Of a stretch of 64,000 nucleotides of DNA, positions 23,796 through 32,224 are shown piece by piece (position 1 is the stretch's first letter; each line of letters starts with the position of its first letter). The stretch spans positions 151,244-215,243 of the forward strand of contig DATJUX010000048.1 of the NCBI GenBank assembly GCA_035502095.1, in the 5' to 3' direction. The notes beneath the pieces were generated by a model, which was not told where the DNA came from, searched no databases, and saw only the letters and a list, made by a program, of their open reading frames with translations. Source of the DNA: JAKANT01 sp035502095. GTDB lineage: Bacteria > Pseudomonadota > Gammaproteobacteria > Burkholderiales > Burkholderiaceae_F. The position numbers and the translations under genes were made by a program.

Positions 23796-26444
23796 ATGGG
23801 CCAGAGCGTGTCCGAGCCGACACCGGTCACCTATCTCTTCTCCGACATCGAGGGCAGCACCCGGTTGTGGGAGCTCGAACCGGACCGGATGCGACCGGCC
23901 CTGGCGCGCCATGACGCGATTTCACGCGCGGCCGTGCTCGGGCATGGCGGCACGATCGTGAAGATGACCGGGGACGGTCTCCATGCCGCATTCGACAGCC
24001 CCTCGGAGGCACTCGCTTCGGTGCTCGAGCTGCAACGCGCGCTCGCGGTCCCCGACAACGGCGATGGCATCACGCTCAAGGTGCGCTGCGGCCTGCACCT
24101 TGGCACGGACGAACGCCGCCGCGGCGACTTCTTTGGCCCGGCGGTGAATCGCGCAGCGCGCATCATGAGCGCGGCGCATGGCGGTCAGATCCTGCTCTCC
24201 CAGGCGGTCGCGGACGAGGTACGCAGAGGCCTGCCGGCAGGCGTAACGCTGCGTGATCTGGGTGCGGTCCGACTGCGCGACCTCGCCACGCCCGAGCGCG
24301 TCTATCAGGTCGTCGATCCGCAGCTGCGTGCCGATTTCCCCGCCCTGCGTTCGCTCGAAGCAACCCCGAACAATCTCGCGCAGCAGCTCAACAGCTTCAT
24401 CGGGCGCGAACGGGAGCTTGCGCAAGTGCGTGCGCAGCTGGCGGACCACCGTCTGGTTACCTTGCTCGGGATGGGCGGGCTGGGGAAATCGCGCCTGTCC
24501 GTGCAACTCGGTGCCGATGTGATGGATGACTATCCAGATGGGGTCTGGCTGGTCGAACTGGCACCCATCTCCGATGCGTCGCTCGTGGCGCAGGCCGTCG
24601 CCTCTGTTCTGGGAGTCAAGGAAGAAGGCGGGCAGACGGTCTTGGCTGCACTGGTCAGGTTTGTACGCGATCGGCAGCTGCTGGTCATTCTCGACAACTG
24701 CGAACACGTCGTACACGCGTGCGCCGAGGTCGCGAAGACACTCCTTCAAGCCGGAGCGCGTGTGAAGATCCTCGCCTCCAGCCGGGATGCTTTGTGCATC
24801 GGCGGCGAAACTGTCTTCCAGCTCGCGCCGCTCCCTGCGCCCGAAGACGACGTGGCCGGTTCCACCGAGGCGCTCCGGCGCATTGACTCGGTGCGTCTGT
24901 TCGAGGATCGCGCGACCGCGGCTCAACCAGCGTTTCGCCTGACCGATGAGAACGCCCATGCGGTCGCCGACATTTGCAGGCGGCTCGACGGCATCCCCCT
25001 GGCGCTCGAACTCGCCGCGGCGCGTCTGCGTGCACTGAGCGCCGAGGCGATCGCGACGCGCCTCGACGACCGATTCAGGCTGCTCGTGAGCGGCGATCGC
25101 ACGGCGTTGCCGCGGCAGCGCACGCTGCGTGCGTTGATCGACTGGTCATACGACCTTCTCGCGCCGGCCGAGCGCGCGTTGTTCCAGGCCCTCTCGGTTT
25201 TCGCAGGCGGATGGACTCTCGAGGCGGCCGAAGCGGTCGGCAGCGGTGCCGGCATCGATGCGATGGAGGTGCTCGACTTGCTCACCAGCCTGGTCGAGAA
25301 GTCACTCGTGATCCCGGACCTCGAAAGCGATCGCTTCCGAATGCTGGAGACGGTTCGGCAGTACGCACACGAACGCCTGCAAGAAACCGATTTCTCGAAC
25401 CCCGTGCGCGACCGGCACCTTGCGTTCTACCTGCAACTCGCCGAACGCGCGGGCACCGAGTTGGTCGGCCCTGACCAGGGCACGTGGATGGAGCGTCTCG
25501 ATCGCGAGCGCGAGAACCTGCTCGTGGCGCACTCCCGGTGCGGCAGCATCGACGACGGCGCCGAGGTCGGATTGCGGTTGGTGTTCTCGACCGGTTTTTA
25601 CTTCCTGAACCGTGGGCTGCTTGCCCTCGGCGAGCGTATCAGCGTGGAAGCACTGGCGCGCCCGCAAGACGGACCTGGCGGGCCGTGGCGCTGCCGCGGC
25701 CTCGCGGTCGCGGGCAAATTCCAGTTCTTCCGTGGCCGCTATCGTGAAGCGCGCGCAAATCTCAGCGAAAGTCTCGCGCTCGCGCGCGCACTCGGGGACC
25801 AGCCGCGTATCCTCAGTGCGCTGCAGCCGCTCGGCATGGCCTGCCTGGGGGACGGCGACGAGCCGAACGCACGGGCCTACCTCGAAGAAGCGGTCACGCT
25901 TGCCGAGCAACAGAATTCGCCGCGCGCGCTCGCGGCGGCGTTGGGGTCGCTTGCGCAGCTTTGCCGCGCCGAAGGACACCTTGACGAAGCTGAACTACTG
26001 TGCGACCGGATGCTGGACGTCGCGCGCGAACTCGGTACGCAGGACGGCATGGCGATCGCCTTGCTGAACAAGGCGATGGTCTCGATCAGTCGCGCCGTGG
26101 CCGTTGGCGTGTCGCGAACTCTGCTGGAAACGCTCGGCATCGCGGAAGAGATCGGCTCAAGGCCGATCGGCCAGAGCGTGCTCGAAGTGACCAGCGCCTT
26201 CGCCTGGTTGATCGGCGATGCGGACGCTGCAGCGCGGTTTTTTGGCGCGGCCGAGGCGCTCGCGCAAGCGACCAGCCTGCACCGCGATCCGGCGGACGAA
26301 GCCTTCCTGGTCCCCCTCATCGCCCGCGTGCGTGAAACGCTCGGCACCGATCAATATCGCAAAGCCGAGACGGTGGGGCGCGGACTCGCGCCCGACGAGG
26401 CGATCAAGGCCGCGCGCGAATGGCTCGATGTGAACGCTCGCTGA
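23796..26444 (+). CDS. Class III adenylate cyclase domain fused to a STAND/NB-ARC-like ATPase and TPR-like repeats
   Basis: An 882-residue cytosolic protein. Residues 10-175 form a class III nucleotidyl cyclase domain with the full catalytic set: D17 and D60 for metal (FSDIEGST, KMTGDG), K56 and D111 for adenine (GDFFGPAVN), N118 and R122 for the transition state. It should therefore make cAMP. Residues ~198-500 are a STAND ATPase: P-loop GMGGLGKS (225-232), Walker B LVILDN (296-301), then GIPLALELAAARL. The rest (~500-880) is helical with TPR-like repeats. Unlike many AfsR/MalT-type relatives it has no C-terminal helix-turn-helix. No transmembrane segment is seen. The ATG at 23796 lacks a clear Shine-Dalgarno. 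Confidence 0.88.
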   Translation: MGQSVSEPTPVTYLFSDIEGSTRLWELEPDRMRPALARHDAISRAAVLGHGGTIVKMTGDGLHAAFDSPSEALASVLELQRALAVPDNGDGITLKVRCGLHLGTDERRRGDFFGPAVNRAARIMSAAHGGQILLSQAVADEVRRGLPAGVTLRDLGAVRLRDLATPERVYQVVDPQLRADFPALRSLEATPNNLAQQLNSFIGRERELAQVRAQLADHRLVTLLGMGGLGKSRLSVQLGADVMDDYPDGVWLVELAPISDASLVAQAVASVLGVKEEGGQTVLAALVRFVRDRQLLVILDNCEHVVHACAEVAKTLLQAGARVKILASSRDALCIGGETVFQLAPLPAPEDDVAGSTEALRRIDSVRLFEDRATAAQPAFRLTDENAHAVADICRRLDGIPLALELAAARLRALSAEAIATRLDDRFRLLVSGDRTALPRQRTLRALIDWSYDLLAPAERALFQALSVFAGGWTLEAAEAVGSGAGIDAMEVLDLLTSLVEKSLVIPDLESDRFRMLETVRQYAHERLQETDFSNPVRDRHLAFYLQLAERAGTELVGPDQGTWMERLDRERENLLVAHSRCGSIDDGAEVGLRLVFSTGFYFLNRGLLALGERISVEALARPQDGPGGPWRCRGLAVAGKFQFFRGRYREARANLSESLALARALGDQPRILSALQPLGMACLGDGDEPNARAYLEEAVTLAEQQNSPRALAAALGSLAQLCRAEGHLDEAELLCDRMLDVARELGTQDGMAIALLNKAMVSISRAVAVGVSRTLLETLGIAEEIGSRPIGQSVLEVTSAFAWLIGDADAAARFFGAAEALAQATSLHRDPADEAFLVPLIARVRETLGTDQYRKAETVGRGLAPDEAIKAAREWLDVNAR

Positions 26445-26450
26445 GCGCGC

Positions 26451-26927
26451 CTAGTCGAGCCACATCGTCGGGTCGAGAACGACGGGGCCGGCAGCGTTCC
26501 GCGCGTTGATGGTGTACGCGTAGACGCCCGAGCTGACTTGCGGCGGGATCGTGCAGGCGACCTCGAGCAGATCTTCCTTCGTCACGCACGTGAACAGCCT
26601 GACCTGGCTGTCGTCGGGCTTCTCGATCTTGCTCGGCGGCTGGCCCGGATACTTGGGCGGGTTCTTGATCCGGCCGACGATCTCGACGCCGCGCCCGCGT
26701 TCGAAACGCAATCCGTCGCCGGGCAAAGTCCAGGTCACCGCGGCCGAGCCACCGCCGCGCACGACGATGACAGGTTCCTGGCCCACTGTCAGGTACACCT
26801 TGGGGCCGACCATGACCGGCGCGACCACGACACGCGGATGCGCCAGATCAGGCGCGCCTTCTTTGATGAACGCGCAGCCCGCCAACGCAACCGCGCAAAA
26901 CAGAACAAGAAGGGGAGTTCTTTTCAT
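26451..26927 (-). CDS. Putative lipoprotein, unknown function
   Basis: A 158-residue protein with a basic start, hydrophobic segment and lipobox LAGC (lipidated C18). AAGGAAAG precedes the ATG at 26927 at good spacing. The mature part is predicted to be beta-rich, with VYLTVGQEPVIVVRGG, TWTLPGDGLRFERG, a Pro/Lys stretch, and two cysteines (CVTKEDLLEVAC) that could form a disulfide. I do not recognise a named family. It converges with the cyclase-STAND gene (six bases between stops) and lies downstream of the acyltransferase pair on the same strand. Confidence 0.75.
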   Translation of the reverse strand: MKRTPLLVLFCAVALAGCAFIKEGAPDLAHPRVVVAPVMVGPKVYLTVGQEPVIVVRGGGSAAVTWTLPGDGLRFERGRGVEIVGRIKNPPKYPGQPPSKIEKPDDSQVRLFTCVTKEDLLEVACTIPPQVSSGVYAYTINARNAAGPVVLDPTMWLD

Positions 26928-27068
26928 CGTGCTTTCCTTTGCTCCCACTCGGCGAAATCGAGTGATCGCCCGGCATGGTACGGGAGCGTAGCCACGCGGA
27001 GCGTACCTTGCACCTGTGATCTTCCTTCCACGAATCCGCAGATCCAACCCTGATGGGGGTGTGAAAGG

Positions 27069-27944
27069 TCAATAAAGCGGTGGCGCACCTTGCGGCCTCG
27101 ACTTGAATCGACGGTGCGTCCACAGGTACTGGTCGGGGATCCGCTCGACCCAGCATTCGATTTCGCGGTTCATGCGTGCCGTGTCGGCTTGCACGTCTTC
27201 GCTTGGAAAGTCGCGCCACGCGGGCTCGAGATGCAGGACGTAACCGTCGTCCGTCATTTCGCTGACAGCCATCACGACCTTGGCGCCGGCGATCCTTGCG
27301 AGCCGCGCCACCATCGGGATGGTCGCCGCCGGGTTGCCGAAGAAGGGCACGAAGATCGAATGCTGCACGCCGTAGTCCTGATCGGGCAGGTAGTAGAGCG
27401 GCAGGCCGTCCTTCATCGCGCGGATTGCCGCGCGCAGATCGAAGCCCTCGCGCGCGATCAGCAACGGTGTGTTGAAGCGGGCACGGATGGCGAGCACCCA
27501 GTCGTTCCATGCCTGGTTGCGCTGGCGCGCATAGATGGTCGCAGCCTTCAGTTCCATCGAGACCCGCAAGCCGCCGGCGTCGAGCCCGACGAAGTGCGGG
27601 GCCACCAGGATCAGCGGACGGTTGGCCGGATCGTTCAGGTGTTCGAGTCCCGTGACGCGGACGTACTCGAGCAATCGCTCGCGCGGCGCCAGTGCGAGCA
27701 CGGAGTGATCGAACACCGCCCGCGCAATGTTGCGGAAGGTGCGCCGGCCGACGGCTCGACGCTCCTGCTCCGACCACTGGGGAAAACAGAGTCGCAGGTT
27801 GGTGAGCGTGATATGCCGGCGCGGGCGCACGGTCCACCAGAGAAGGTCGCCCACCACGATTGCCAGCCGCGTGCGCGCGCCTTGCGACCAATGCAGCGTG
27901 GCATCGATCAACGCGATCCAGATCCGAACGAAGAACGCGCTCAT
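27069..27944 (-). CDS. Lipid A acyltransferase, LpxL/HtrB family (second copy)
   Basis: A 291-residue inner-membrane acyltransferase transferring a secondary acyl chain to lipid A. An N-terminal hydrophobic helix precedes the catalytic HX4D motif, H117 to D122 (APHFVGLD). Family features RRHITLTNLRLCFPQ, YARQRN and IPDQYLWTHRRFKSRP follow. Its ATG at 27944 overlaps the stop of the first copy by four bases. Which acyl position each enzyme fills cannot be read from sequence. Confidence 0.9.
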   Translation of the reverse strand: MSAFFVRIWIALIDATLHWSQGARTRLAIVVGDLLWWTVRPRRHITLTNLRLCFPQWSEQERRAVGRRTFRNIARAVFDHSVLALAPRERLLEYVRVTGLEHLNDPANRPLILVAPHFVGLDAGGLRVSMELKAATIYARQRNQAWNDWVLAIRARFNTPLLIAREGFDLRAAIRAMKDGLPLYYLPDQDYGVQHSIFVPFFGNPAATIPMVARLARIAGAKVVMAVSEMTDDGYVLHLEPAWRDFPSEDVQADTARMNREIECWVERIPDQYLWTHRRFKSRPQGAPPLY

Positions 27945-28831
27945 CGGCCGGCCTGATCCTTTTCGGGCGGTGGCGGTACGCCGGCCGGTCTCTTGTATCG
28001 GTTGTATCCCCAGAGGTACTGCGTCGGACACGTGCGGATCACGTGCTCGAGGTCGAGGTTGATCTGTCGCGCATCGCGCTCGGCCTCGCCGCTCAGAGGC
28101 GCGGAGAGTGCGTGAAAATGAATGCGGAATCCTGCGCCCGTGCCGCTCCCGGCGCGCACACGCTCGCCGAAGATGAACAGCACGATCGCATTCGCCGCGT
28201 GCGCAAGCTTGCCCGGCAGCGTCATCGTGTATGCGGCACGACCGAAGAACGGCACCCAGACGCCGTCGCCCGCCGAAGGCACCTGGTCGGGAAGGATGCC
28301 GACGGCATTGCCACGCTTCAACGCCCGCAGCAGCTGGCGCACGCCGCCGAGACTGGCCGGCGCCAGTTCGACGCCGTTGCGCGTGCGCCCGAGTTCGACC
28401 AGCGGGCGCAGGATTTCTTTCCTGGGAATCCGGTACAAGGCAGTCAGCGACCTTGGCGGCTGCCACGCGTTCAACACGCAATACTGCGCGGTGATCTCGA
28501 AGCAGCCCAGGTGCGGCGTCAGATAGATGACCGGGCGGCCGGAGGCGATTGCCTCGCGCTCGACGGCGCCATCGACCACCTGCATGACCGCGCGCAGATC
28601 CGCCGCAGGGCGCAGCCAGACCCATGCCGTCTCCACTGCCTGCTTGCCCGCCTCGCGCGCGCACGCGAGACAAAGCGCGTCGACGTCGAAACCGGCCCGG
28701 GCGAGATTGGCGCGCAGACGGCGCCGATACGTCGGGGACAACGCGTAGACCGCCAGCCCGAGCCAGCCGCCCAAGGCGTGCACCCATCCGAGGGGAAGGC
28801 GCGCAATCAGCCTGAGCAGAAGGAGGGACAT
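27941..28831 (-). CDS. Lipid A acyltransferase, LpxL/HtrB family (first copy)
   Basis: A 296-residue paralogue of the following gene. The hydrophobic N-terminus (MSLLLLRLIARLPLGWVHAL) anchors it in the membrane. The catalytic motif is HX4E, H107 to E112 (TPHLGCFE). Later motifs are GNAVGILPDQVP, VWVPFFGRAAYT and CPTQYLWGYNRYKRP. Both copies act on lipid A late in its synthesis. The ATG at 28831 is preferred to an upstream in-frame start. The pair is divergent from metK, a common betaproteobacterial arrangement. Confidence 0.9.
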   Translation of the reverse strand: MSLLLLRLIARLPLGWVHALGGWLGLAVYALSPTYRRRLRANLARAGFDVDALCLACAREAGKQAVETAWVWLRPAADLRAVMQVVDGAVEREAIASGRPVIYLTPHLGCFEITAQYCVLNAWQPPRSLTALYRIPRKEILRPLVELGRTRNGVELAPASLGGVRQLLRALKRGNAVGILPDQVPSAGDGVWVPFFGRAAYTMTLPGKLAHAANAIVLFIFGERVRAGSGTGAGFRIHFHALSAPLSGEAERDARQINLDLEHVIRTCPTQYLWGYNRYKRPAGVPPPPEKDQAGR

Positions 28832-28986
28832 GGACGGCGCGGCCCGATATTCGGCGGTTCGAAGCGTGTCGGGCAGGATAGAATCCGCGCACGCCGATTT
28901 AAGACCAATTGCGGGGCGCGTCGGGCTGGTGCGCGGCATGGATTGTCGCATCCGCCGCCGGGCAAATACCGCTAAAGCGTCGCCGC

Positions 28987-29017
28987 TCGGGTGAGGGCAA
29001 CGCGGTCAGAAACCCGA
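28987..29017 (+). promoter_or_regulatory. Hairpin just upstream of the metK ribosome-binding site
   Basis: A 6-bp inverted repeat (28987-28992 with 29012-29017) closes a 19-base loop. It ends one base before CAGGAG, the metK Shine-Dalgarno. The position would suit translational control. The sequence does not match SAM-I, SAM-II or SAH riboswitch cores that I know, so no class is claimed. Confidence 0.3.
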
Positions 29018-29031
29018 ACAGGAGTGGCAGC

Positions 29032-30231
29032 ATGGCCAGTGATTTTCTTTTCACCTCGGAATCCGTGTCCGAGGGCCACCCGGACAAGGTGGCCGATCAG
29101 ATCTCGGACGCGATCCTCGACGCAATTCTCAAACAGGACAAATATTCGCGCGTCGCTGCCGAGACGCTCTGCAATACGGGGCTGGTGGTGCTTGCCGGCG
29201 AAATCACGACCGGCGCCAACGTCGACTACATCCAGGTCGCGCGCGACACGATCAAGCGCATCGGCTACGACAACACCGAATTCGGCATTGACTACAAGGG
29301 GTGCGCGGTGCTCGTCGCCTACGACAAGCAGAGCCCGGACATCGCGCAAGGCGTCGATCGCGCCTCTGACGACTATCTCAACCAGGGCGCGGGCGATCAG
29401 GGCCTCATGTTCGGCTACGCCTGCGATGAAACGCCCGAGTTGATGCCCGCGCCGATCTACTACGCGCACCGCCTGGTTGAGCGCCAGGCCGAACTGCGGC
29501 GCGACGGCCGGCTCCCCTGGCTGCGCCCCGACGCCAAGAGCCAGATCACGATGCGCTACCTGAACGGCCGCCCGCATTCGATCGACACCGTCGTGCTCTC
29601 GACTCAGCACGCGCCCGAGATGTCGGACGGCAAGGCGATGAAGAAGGAGTTCACCGAGGCGGTGATCGAGCAGATCATCAAGCCGGTGCTGCCGAAGGAA
29701 TGGCTGCAGAACACGCGCTACCTGTGCAATCCGACCGGGCGCTTTGTCATCGGCGGGCCGCAAGGCGACTGCGGCCTGACGGGACGCAAGATCATCGTCG
29801 ACACCTATGGCGGCGCCTGTCCGCACGGGGGCGGCGCCTTCTCGGGCAAGGATCCTTCGAAGGTCGATCGCTCCGCGGCTTACGCGGCTCGCTACGTCGC
29901 CAAGAACGTGGTCGCGGCGGGCCTGGCGCGCCAATGCCAGGTGCAGGTCGCTTACGCGATCGGCGTGGCGAAGCCGATGAACATCACCGTCTACACCGAA
30001 GGCACCGGGGTGATCTCGGACGAGCGCATCAGCCAGCTGGTGGCCGAACACTTCGATCTGCGCCCGAAAGGCATCGTGCAGATGCTCGACCTGCTGCGTC
30101 CCATCTACGAGAAGACCGCCGCGTACGGGCACTTCGGCCGCGACGAACCCGAGTTCACCTGGGAGCGCACCGACCGCGCCGGTTTGCTCGCCGATGCGGC
30201 GGGCGTCAGGCGGACCGCCGAGTTCGCCTGA
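29032..30231 (+). CDS. metK: S-adenosylmethionine synthetase
   Basis: A 399-residue cytosolic enzyme making S-adenosylmethionine from methionine and ATP. The N-terminal FTSESVSEGHPDKVADQISD is the ATP/methionine motif. GAGDQGLMFGYACDET is the conserved hexapeptide region, and GGAFSGKDPSKVDRSAAYAARY is the phosphate loop. AGGAG precedes the ATG at 29032. Length is slightly above E. coli MetK. A strong terminator follows. SAM made here feeds many methyltransferases, and SAH is recycled by AhcY encoded 2.1 kb downstream. Confidence 0.97.
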   Translation: MASDFLFTSESVSEGHPDKVADQISDAILDAILKQDKYSRVAAETLCNTGLVVLAGEITTGANVDYIQVARDTIKRIGYDNTEFGIDYKGCAVLVAYDKQSPDIAQGVDRASDDYLNQGAGDQGLMFGYACDETPELMPAPIYYAHRLVERQAELRRDGRLPWLRPDAKSQITMRYLNGRPHSIDTVVLSTQHAPEMSDGKAMKKEFTEAVIEQIIKPVLPKEWLQNTRYLCNPTGRFVIGGPQGDCGLTGRKIIVDTYGGACPHGGGAFSGKDPSKVDRSAAYAARYVAKNVVAAGLARQCQVQVAYAIGVAKPMNITVYTEGTGVISDERISQLVAEHFDLRPKGIVQMLDLLRPIYEKTAAYGHFGRDEPEFTWERTDRAGLLADAAGVRRTAEFA

Positions 30232-30253
30232 CCTCGCTGGTCCCGCAGCCAAG

Positions 30254-30279
30254 AAACGCCGGCGCCATGCCGGCGTTTT
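30254..30279 (+). terminator. Rho-independent terminator after metK
   Basis: A perfect 10-bp inverted repeat (30254-30263 with 30269-30278) with a five-base loop, whose 3' arm ends in a run of four T. It sits 22 bases past the metK stop and separates metK from the sensor genes. The rest of the gap to 30540 holds a TTGACA at 30425-30430, without a well-spaced -10, and no other clear feature. Confidence 0.82.
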
Positions 30280-30540
30280 CGTCCGATTCGGTGCCGTGAC
30301 CTAAAGGTTTCTCACGCCGCGTCGATTACTGCCGTAACGCCGGGCCAAACGCCCATGCCGCACGGGTTGCTGGTCATGCCGCAGCCGGCCTTCGCTCTAC
30401 CGCCCTCGAGGCGCAGCGCGGGACTTGACAACGGCGAAAAACTGTAGCGAAAAGCGACCTGCTTTTCCGCCGCTGTTCGACCGTGTGACGCACACGCGGT
30501 CCTCGTATCGTCTTCATCGACAGTCTGACGAGGACCGATC

Positions 30541-31416
30541 ATGAACCTGCGTTTCAAATTCAACCTCGTGCTGATCGGCGTCTTTGCGCTCGGCACGGTC
30601 GCAGTCCTGCTCGTGAGCCGCCAACAATTCCTGCGCGACGCGCAGGAAGACGTTACGCGCCAGTCCGCCCTGATCATGGAGTCGGCTCTGGCCGTGCGCG
30701 GCTACACGACCGCACGCATCAAGCCGCATCTCGATCCGAAGCTGGTCGACGTCTTCCTGCCGGAGACCGTGCCTGCGTTCGCGGCGACGGAGACGATCAA
30801 CCTCCTGCGCAAGAAGTATCCGGACTACGGATACAAGGAGGCGGCGCTCAATCCGACCAACCCGCGCGACCTCGCCCAGGAGTGGGAGGCGTCGATCATC
30901 CGCCGCTTCCGCGAGGACCCGACCGCCACCGAGGCGAAAGGCGAACGTTACGGCCAGAACGGCCTCCAGTGGTATGTCGCGCGGCCGATCAAGATCACCA
31001 ACGCGCAGTGCCTGAACTGCCACAGCACCCCGACCGCAGCCCCCGCTTCGCTGCTGCTCGCCTACGGCAAGCAGAACGGATTCGGCTGGAACCTGAACGA
31101 AGTCATCGGCGCTCAGATCGTGACCGTCCCGATGGCGGTGCCGCTCGCACAGGCCGACGCCGCCTTCCGGACGTTCGTGATCTCGATCGCGGCGGTGCTG
31201 GTGATCACGCTGATCGTGCTCAACCTGATGCTCTCGCGCCTGATCATCCGCCCGGTCACCGCGGTCGCAAAGGCGGCCGAAGCGATCAGCCTTGGCCGCA
31301 ACGACGTTGCTGAATTCAGCGAGAAGGGCAGCGACGAGGTCGCCGACCTGCGTCGTTCGTTCAACCGGATGCGGCGCAGCCTGGTCGTGGCGATGGCGAT
31401 GATCGGCAAACGTTGA
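30541..31416 (+). CDS. Tll0287-like (DUF3365) haem-binding sensor protein with HAMP domain and no output domain
   Basis: A 291-residue membrane protein. TM1 spans about residues 8-26. A periplasmic Tll0287-like (DUF3365) domain follows (about 30-205), with one c-type haem motif CLNCH at 157-161. TM2 spans about 209-231, then a HAMP domain at 231-283 (IIRPVTAVAKAAEAIS, DEVADLRRSFNRMRRSL). The protein ends right after HAMP, so it has no kinase, cyclase or chemotaxis output. The next gene overlaps it by one base and may supply the output. Haem sensors of this kind are thought to sense redox state or gases; the signal is not known. Confidence 0.85.
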   Translation: MNLRFKFNLVLIGVFALGTVAVLLVSRQQFLRDAQEDVTRQSALIMESALAVRGYTTARIKPHLDPKLVDVFLPETVPAFAATETINLLRKKYPDYGYKEAALNPTNPRDLAQEWEASIIRRFREDPTATEAKGERYGQNGLQWYVARPIKITNAQCLNCHSTPTAAPASLLLAYGKQNGFGWNLNEVIGAQIVTVPMAVPLAQADAAFRTFVISIAAVLVITLIVLNLMLSRLIIRPVTAVAKAAEAISLGRNDVAEFSEKGSDEVADLRRSFNRMRRSLVVAMAMIGKR

Positions 31417-32138
31417 TGTCCTCGCGCTCGGTCCTGCTGGCAGCCTGCGTCGCGGTGCGCGATCCGCGCGTCGACCCGGGCGCCCTGCTCGACCTTTGGG
31501 CGCGCGATGTCTCGACGCCGGTGACGGCGCTCGGGCGCGGCAACGGCGACGCCTGTGCCGCCATCCTGGACGACCTCGATGACCAACCGTTCCTGGTCGC
31601 GGCGCTGCGCAGCACGCGCGCCGGGCTGGCCGTCGGGATCCATCTCGGCACCCGCGTGCATGGCGCCGGCAACGACGAGCCCGTCGTCGTGAGCGCGCGC
31701 AGCGTCGACGCTGCGCGGCGCCTGGCGCGCGCCGCTGCCGACGGCCAGATGCTGTTGAGCGACGATCTCGGCGCCTTCATGACGATCGCGCGCGCGCGCC
31801 TCGCACCGAACCTGGAAGCGACACGCGTAAGCCTGGGCGCGGGTCCCGATACCTCGGCATACCGCCTGCGGGTCGCGGCCGTTCCGCCTCCGACCGTCCG
31901 CAGCACGAGCGCGGCCCCCGCCACCATCGACGAGAGCCGCCGGCCCCGATTGATCGAGCGTCTCGGCGAGGCGCTCACGCCTTTCCTTGGACCGATCGCC
32001 CCCTTGATGCTGCAACAACTCCGACCGGGGCGCATAAGCGGACAGGAACTCGTGGACGCGGTGCTGCGCCATGTTCCGGCGGCTCAGCGCGAACCGGTCA
32101 AGCGGCTAATCGAAGACGAAATCCGCGCCCTTCGGTAG
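31416..32138 (+). CDS. Degenerate class III cyclase-fold protein with C-terminal helical domain, probable partner of the haem sensor
   Basis: A 240-residue protein of no named family known to me. Residues ~5-155 follow the layout of a class III cyclase domain: SVLLAACVAVRD at the metal-strand position, VTALGRGNGDACAAI at the second-metal loop, GLAVGIHLG, then VVSARSVDAARRLARAAADGQMLLSD. The first metal Asp and the Asn/Arg pair are not clearly kept, so catalysis is doubtful. Residues ~178-240 form a helical domain (LIERLGEALTPFLGPIAPLMLQQL) resembling C-terminal domains of some kinase and FHA signalling proteins. The start ATG overlaps the sensor stop (TGATG), implying coupled translation. Confidence 0.65.
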   Translation: MSSRSVLLAACVAVRDPRVDPGALLDLWARDVSTPVTALGRGNGDACAAILDDLDDQPFLVAALRSTRAGLAVGIHLGTRVHGAGNDEPVVVSARSVDAARRLARAAADGQMLLSDDLGAFMTIARARLAPNLEATRVSLGAGPDTSAYRLRVAAVPPPTVRSTSAAPATIDESRRPRLIERLGEALTPFLGPIAPLMLQQLRPGRISGQELVDAVLRHVPAAQREPVKRLIEDEIRALR

Positions 32139-32224
32139 CCCAAACGCCGGCAATGCCGCCTCGGGCGCCGCCGGGGCACACTTTGGCTTGTTCGGCCCTT
32201 GTGTATCGACGATAATCGCACCCT

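Noticed and set aside
28892..29031. SAM-I/SAM-II riboswitch before metK
   Set aside because: The spacer lacks the known aptamer cores; only a simple hairpin could be supported.
30425..30450. Sigma-70 promoter before the haem sensor gene
   Set aside because: TTGACA is present, but no -10-like hexamer occurs at 16-18 bases spacing.
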